Of a stretch of DNA of 17,954 bases, positions 14,634 through 17,954 are shown one piece after another (the first letter of the stretch is position 1; every line of letters starts with the position of its first letter). This stretch comes from an uncultured Azospirillum sp. GTDB taxonomy: Bacteria; Pseudomonadota; Alphaproteobacteria; RF32; CAG-239. The notes under the pieces were generated by a model that searched no databases, was not told the DNA's origin, and worked only from the letters and a program-made list of their open reading frames with translations. The stretch covers positions 1 to 17,954 of the forward strand of contig UQCS01000029.1 of assembly GCA_900539605.1 (NCBI GenBank). The letters are read 5' to 3'. The position numbers and the translations under genes were made by a program.

Positions 14634-14663
14634 TTCCCTTGTAAAGGGAATTATCCACAAGGG
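14634..14663. promoter_or_regulatory. Inverted repeats and a DnaA-box-like sequence in the divergent intergenic region
   Basis: Within the 311-base gap between secY and the divergent gene, TTCCCTT (14634-14640) pairs with AAGGGAA (14644-14650). The overlapping CCCTTGT (14636-14642) can instead pair with ACAAGGG (14657-14663). TTATCCACA at 14651-14659 is a perfect DnaA-box match. A single box does not make an origin. A TTGACT at 14678-14683 could be a -35 for the + strand gene, but I see no clear -10. No gene is seen in the gap. Confidence 0.45.
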
Positions 14664-14741
14664 CACCACCTTCCTGGTTGACTTTTATACATTTTATGTT
14701 ACACATTTATAGTAAAATCCTAACAACCTTGGAGACAAACT

Positions 14742-15629
14742 ATGGGTGACATTAGAAACTTTATAAAAGAGATTTTTGAAGGATACACTCCGGTTATTCG
14801 ACACAACCCACATACCGGAATGCCCGAAAAAATTTATTATAATTACGACGATGAACAGGGAGGGCCGGTTGAAGTTTATCGACTGTCGGCCCCCTCAAAC
14901 GTAAAACACTCTAACTGCAGCACAGATAAACGCTATCGTGGTGCCATGTGCAAAGCGAATCAATATATTTCCACTGTAGAACTACCACGACTATTTCCCA
15001 AACCAATTAAAGCTTATATAGAAAAAGCCCTTGAAAATGAAAAACAACGACATTACAATCGACAAAGATATGTTGATCCCGATCTTTTGCAGGGAAATGG
15101 TTGGCAAATCCTCAACAATGAACCAGGCCACTGGGATTGCAAGCAAAACGCAATTGCCCATAATTTAAACGGAGACAGCGGAAACATGGACTGCAGGGGC
15201 AAAGTCGGAACACCGAGAGAACATCAACAGATGATTGTTGCCCGCGATGGCATGATTGTCACCTCTGATGAAAATATGGGAACCTACGATTTTGTTTCCC
15301 CACACGGTTTTATAAAAACAATCTTTCATGGCGCTGCTGACACTGTTCCGTGGATAATCTGGGGTAACAGTCCATATGATAAGACCAGAGTACGGGAAAG
15401 AATGGCAGGTTTGATCAAAGGCTTTTTAGAGTATTGCTCTTCCGATGAAAACGAAAAAAACAACAGCCCGGCAGTAAACTTCTTTACCGGAAATACTGTC
15501 AGACCTCTTTTCCAGAAAACACCAACACCATGGTCTATACCAAAAAATAATCGAAACTATAATACAACCAACTGGAAAGGAAAAAATTACCCCATAGAGG
15601 GTTTTTATAATAACTGGGTTAACGAATAA
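14742..15629 (+). CDS. Unrecognised 295-aa protein, possible toxin-like effector
   Basis: The protein is soluble, without signal peptide or membrane segment. Residues 138-178 are duplicated almost identically at the DNA level downstream (16295-16418). The C-terminal third carries GTYDFVSPHGF, then TVPWIIWGNSPYDKTRVRERM, which looks like an aromatic-rich compact domain, and ends in a Pro/Asn-rich tail. I do not recognise a family with confidence. The pattern of a conserved segment followed by a distinct C-terminal domain, a small membrane-protein gene 26 bases downstream and an orphan copy of the conserved segment resembles toxin/immunity loci with spare tips; this is inference. GGAG precedes the ATG. 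Base composition is visibly more AT-rich than in the ribosomal genes, consistent with acquisition. Confidence 0.7.
   Translation: MGDIRNFIKEIFEGYTPVIRHNPHTGMPEKIYYNYDDEQGGPVEVYRLSAPSNVKHSNCSTDKRYRGAMCKANQYISTVELPRLFPKPIKAYIEKALENEKQRHYNRQRYVDPDLLQGNGWQILNNEPGHWDCKQNAIAHNLNGDSGNMDCRGKVGTPREHQQMIVARDGMIVTSDENMGTYDFVSPHGFIKTIFHGAADTVPWIIWGNSPYDKTRVRERMAGLIKGFLEYCSSDENEKNNSPAVNFFTGNTVRPLFQKTPTPWSIPKNNRNYNTTNWKGKNYPIEGFYNNWVNE
15153..15276 (+). repeat. 124-bp direct repeat, copy 1 (inside the 14742-15629 gene)
   Basis: It matches 16295-16418 base for base except for three differences that I count by eye. The matched segment encodes residues 138-178 of the upstream gene. The copies are 1142 bases apart and flank the C-terminal third of that gene plus the membrane-protein gene. 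Confidence 0.95.
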
Positions 15630-15655
15630 TAATAATTTGATAAAGGAGGGGAAAA

Positions 15656-16252
15656 ATGTTTATATTAGGCTATGTTAATGCGACACTTATGGCTTTGCTA
15701 TATTTGAGCGCATCCATTTTTGGATCATACCTATGGTATATCTTAATATCAGGCAGTATTTTTGCCCTCCTTTATACCAATTTAATTATTATGTGCAAAT
15801 ACATGGCCGTATTTATAAAGAAAACTGTCAAAAAAGAACTCCTTACTCAAAACGAAATTTATTTTTTAATTACATCACTGATCATTTTTGTCGTTGTTGG
15901 CGTAGTACTAACCCCTAAAGATGGGGTAACTCTGTTTACAAATATAAATCTGATGAATATTGGGGAAAATTTCCTACTTTCTATATATGGCTATATCTTT
16001 TTTCTTTTAATATTGACCATTGGTGCCGTAACTGCTCTGTTTTCATTAGAGTTCACATACTTTTTCGGGTTTATACTGGTAGTCACCCTTATGTGGATAA
16101 ACCTTCACATCTTAAGTAAATATTTTTATCGTTTTATCCGTAAAATAACCCCAAAAGCCCCCCTGTCTCAGAAAGAAATTATTTTGCTGGTTACTTCATT
16201 ATTGTTTTTATTCACGATGGGCATCGTATCCATCCCGGGCTTGAAAGTATAA
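15656..16252 (+). CDS. Six-TM membrane protein with internal duplication, unknown function
   Basis: The 198-residue protein is strongly hydrophobic, with about six membrane segments (roughly residues 8-24, 27-46, 69-87, 104-126, 131-154, 174-194). Residues 41-87 and 148-194 are similar: NL-I--KY---FI-K---K--L-Q-EI--L-TSL--------V--P. The protein is thus a duplication of a three-helix unit, with a basic loop between helices 2 and 3. A strong SD (AAAGGAGG) precedes the ATG, 26 bases after the upstream gene, so the two are probably co-transcribed. It could protect against or partner with the upstream protein, but no family was recognised. The sequence is AT-rich, as is its neighbourhood, and no clear terminator follows. 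Confidence 0.85.
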   Translation: MFILGYVNATLMALLYLSASIFGSYLWYILISGSIFALLYTNLIIMCKYMAVFIKKTVKKELLTQNEIYFLITSLIIFVVVGVVLTPKDGVTLFTNINLMNIGENFLLSIYGYIFFLLILTIGAVTALFSLEFTYFFGFILVVTLMWINLHILSKYFYRFIRKITPKAPLSQKEIILLVTSLLFLFTMGIVSIPGLKV

Positions 16253-16447
16253 CACAAAAAAAGATTCATACTCGTTGATATTTACTCAACATTTATTGCC
16301 CATAATTTAAACGGAGACAGCGGAAACATGGACTGCAGGGGCAAAGTCGGAACACCGAGAGAACATCAACAAATGATTGTTGCCCCTGATGGCATGATTG
16401 TCACCTCTGATGAAAATACGCAAACTTCCCTCCAAAAAATGACATGA
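16253..16447 (+). pseudogene. Orphan fragment of the 14742-15629 gene (repeat copy 2)
   Basis: The frame is open from the stop of the membrane-protein gene (TAA 16250-16252) to TGA at 16445-16447. Bases 16295-16418 encode IAHNLNGDSGNMDCRG and the following residues up to MIVTSDEN, nearly identical to residues 138-178 of the upstream gene (one amino-acid change, Arg to Pro). It then continues with a different short tail (TQTSLQKMT). There is no start codon or SD for an independent protein. It may be a decayed copy, or a spare C-terminal cassette that could be joined by recombination. Confidence 0.8.
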
Positions 16448-16494
16448 TCACTCATTGCCGACTGTAGGTCTATACCACATTGATCGACAAAGGA

Positions 16495-16529
16495 AACAAT
16501 AAAAGCGTCGTAACGACGCTTTTATTGTT
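16495..16529 (-). terminator. Intrinsic terminator of the TPR-like gene
   Basis: A 16-bp perfect stem (16495-16510 with 16514-16529) has a 3-nt loop and T-rich ends on the - strand. Part of the right arm overlaps the TAA stop of the 16528-17874 gene. Its symmetry means it could also end + strand transcripts. Confidence 0.85.
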
Positions 16530-17874
16530 AAAGAATTTTTTTACCGCTTTTGTATCTTAGCAAAGGATTAATTAATATTTCCGGTGGATATGTATATTTT
16601 TGAACAACCGCTTCCATTTTTTTGATTTGGTCTTCATCGTGATTTTTTTCATATATCTTGTGTAACATATTTGCTGCATCTAATATAATATCAGATCTTT
16701 TATCTTTGCCCATTCCTTTAGCCCGAACAGCTTCCTGAACAACCCGCTCTAAATATTGTATACGCAAATTCTTGTTTCTTTTGGCTATATCCATTAGGGT
16801 GTGACAACGTTCCTCGCCCTCCATATACTCCATTGCCATGATCGTCTTTGTTCTTGTCCATGCCTCTATTTTGTTTTGTTGAAATTGAACATTTGCCAAC
16901 CGTTTCAAAACATTAATTCGCTCCGGGACCGGAGCTGCTTCAAAAGCATTGCTATAATAGTATTCTGCTCTTTCCAACTTTCTGTATTTATTGCTTTCTC
17001 CGCTAGCATCGTAATTAAAGCCAATTTGCGGACGATAATCGCTTACATAGCAATTTGCTAATGCCATATTAATTTTATATAAATCTTGCAGAGTTCCAGC
17101 TTGTGATAATGCCCGTCTATAAGCTGCGCGCACCAAACCTTGGCTCGGGTAAGATGTGCCCAACCGATTAACACAATAATCTATACGATTATGATCAGAA
17201 GTATACGTTAATACTTTTTTCAGACATTCTTTTTCCGCGTTATTTTCTTCCGGATTATAAATATCTTTTTCTCCGAGCAATACCCGATGAATTATTGATA
17301 ACCGATAATATCCTGCCGCACATTGTTCATTATTTAAATACGGAGAAATTTCTTCAAATTTTTCCTGAATACGATTAGCCTGAAACGATGTTAAACTTTT
17401 TCCCTGTTGACCGCTCATTGTCAAATTAATTTCCGATTGAATATCGCAAATTTGCTTCGCCAACTGCAATTCGGGTGTTGCTGCAAAATATTTTTCCAGA
17501 TCTCTTACATATTTTTCATCAAGTTCATCTATATCATCATTTTTTTCATAAATAGAATTCGCATACCTCAGCAATAACAGGTAGGCACCCGCAATATTTT
17601 CATCCAAGGCCTGATCCATAACCTTTTCTGTTCCGTATTGAATAGAAAAGTTTTGCATATCTTCATCTTCTATCGAAACAGATAAATGCCCGTTTGCATC
17701 GGGCACTTTTCCCTGTAACATCAAAAATTGAGCTGCAGCCATCAAAAACTGATTTGCATCCTCACCACTAATGGTTTTTAGAAATATGTTTTTTGCAATT
17801 TTTTCTCTTGATTCCGGCATTAATTTTTCTTTATATTCATTGCCGTCAACGTCCAAAATTTTAGTATTCGACAT
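16528..17874 (-). CDS. Large helical protein with TPR-like repeats, unknown function
   Basis: The 448-residue protein is almost wholly helical. It has repeated segments pairing small residues with aromatic ones (AGAYLLLLRYANSIYE, AAYRRALSQAGTLQDLYKI, AEYYYSNAFEAAP, LKRLANVQFQQNKIEAW), which resemble tetratricopeptide or similar alpha-solenoid repeats. No signal peptide or membrane segment was seen. I do not recognise a specific family; a scaffold or binding role is likely for such proteins. GGGAG lies upstream of the ATG. The gene is convergent with the membrane-protein gene and ends at a strong terminator. It is AT-rich like the neighbouring genes. An inverted repeat (TTTGACA/TGTCAAA, 17902-17929) lies just upstream, and the promoter could overlap it. 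Confidence 0.75.
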   Translation of the reverse strand: MSNTKILDVDGNEYKEKLMPESREKIAKNIFLKTISGEDANQFLMAAAQFLMLQGKVPDANGHLSVSIEDEDMQNFSIQYGTEKVMDQALDENIAGAYLLLLRYANSIYEKNDDIDELDEKYVRDLEKYFAATPELQLAKQICDIQSEINLTMSGQQGKSLTSFQANRIQEKFEEISPYLNNEQCAAGYYRLSIIHRVLLGEKDIYNPEENNAEKECLKKVLTYTSDHNRIDYCVNRLGTSYPSQGLVRAAYRRALSQAGTLQDLYKINMALANCYVSDYRPQIGFNYDASGESNKYRKLERAEYYYSNAFEAAPVPERINVLKRLANVQFQQNKIEAWTRTKTIMAMEYMEGEERCHTLMDIAKRNKNLRIQYLERVVQEAVRAKGMGKDKRSDIILDAANMLHKIYEKNHDEDQIKKMEAVVQKYTYPPEILINPLLRYKSGKKIL

Positions 17875-17901
17875 CCGTTTCTCCCTGTTTTATAATTCAA
17901 A

Positions 17902-17929
17902 TTTGACATTTTTGTATATATTTGTCAAA
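17902..17929 (-). promoter_or_regulatory. Inverted repeat upstream of the TPR-like gene
   Basis: TTTGACA and TGTCAAA arms of 7 bp are 14 bases apart, with TATATA in between. One arm contains a TTGACA hexamer on the - strand, so a repressor or activator site overlapping a promoter is possible. I see no optimally spaced -10. Confidence 0.4.
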
Positions 17930-17954
17930 CATTTTATTGATTTTATGTACTTCT

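Noticed and set aside
14651..14659. Replication origin suggested by TTATCCACA
   Set aside because: There is only one box, with no cluster of boxes, no AT-rich unwinding element clearly linked to it and no dnaA or other origin genes nearby.
1..17954. CRISPR array, tRNA, rRNA, insertion sequence
   Set aside because: No regularly spaced repeats, no cloverleaf or rRNA segments and no transposase motifs were seen; the only long repeat is the 124-bp pair.

Overview
The window looks like part of the chromosome of an AT-leaning, probably uncultured alphaproteobacterium. The gene order secY-adk-rpsM-rpsK-rpoA, the zinc-type lid of Adk, and the RpoA C-terminus (PGWPPENIEEL) are all typical of that class. 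I cannot name a genus from sequence alone. Several promoters match the sigma-70 consensus closely, and most transcription units end in clear intrinsic terminators.

Layout. (1) 1-2504, + strand: two tandem paralogous genes, the first cut by the window edge and the second a lipoprotein, each with its own terminator. (2) 2532-4556, - strand: three small unrecognised genes, each followed by its own terminator. (3) 4615-5713, - strand: a small MazG/PRA-PH-like NTP pyrophosphohydrolase, then rplQ (bL17) with its own promoter. (4) 5820-10075: dtd on the + strand converges on a tight five-gene - strand operon. That operon encodes a SAM methyltransferase, a truncated AlaRS-like protein, an MccF-like S66 peptidase and two dCTP-deaminase-fold proteins; several genes overlap. 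(5) 10328-14521, - strand: secY-adk and rpsM-rpsK-rpoA, ending in a terminator. (6) 14634-17929: an AT-rich accessory segment with an unrecognised soluble protein, a six-TM membrane protein, a 124-bp near-identical copy of part of the first gene, and on the - strand a helical TPR-like protein.

How the parts relate. The usual rpoA-rplQ link is broken by about 4.8 kb of DNA holding dtd and the five-gene operon, and rplO is not upstream of secY. The ribosomal cluster is therefore fragmented, with separate promoters for rplQ and rpsM. In the five-gene operon, one of the two deaminase paralogues has His where the catalytic Glu should be, and the AlaRS-like protein lacks the editing domain and the motif 3 Arg. 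This suggests a specialised pathway acting on nucleotides or aminoacyl-adenylates rather than housekeeping. The 14.7-16.4 kb region has the layout of a toxin/immunity locus with an orphan tip fragment, but no family assignment backs this. No rRNA, tRNA, CRISPR array or transposase was seen.
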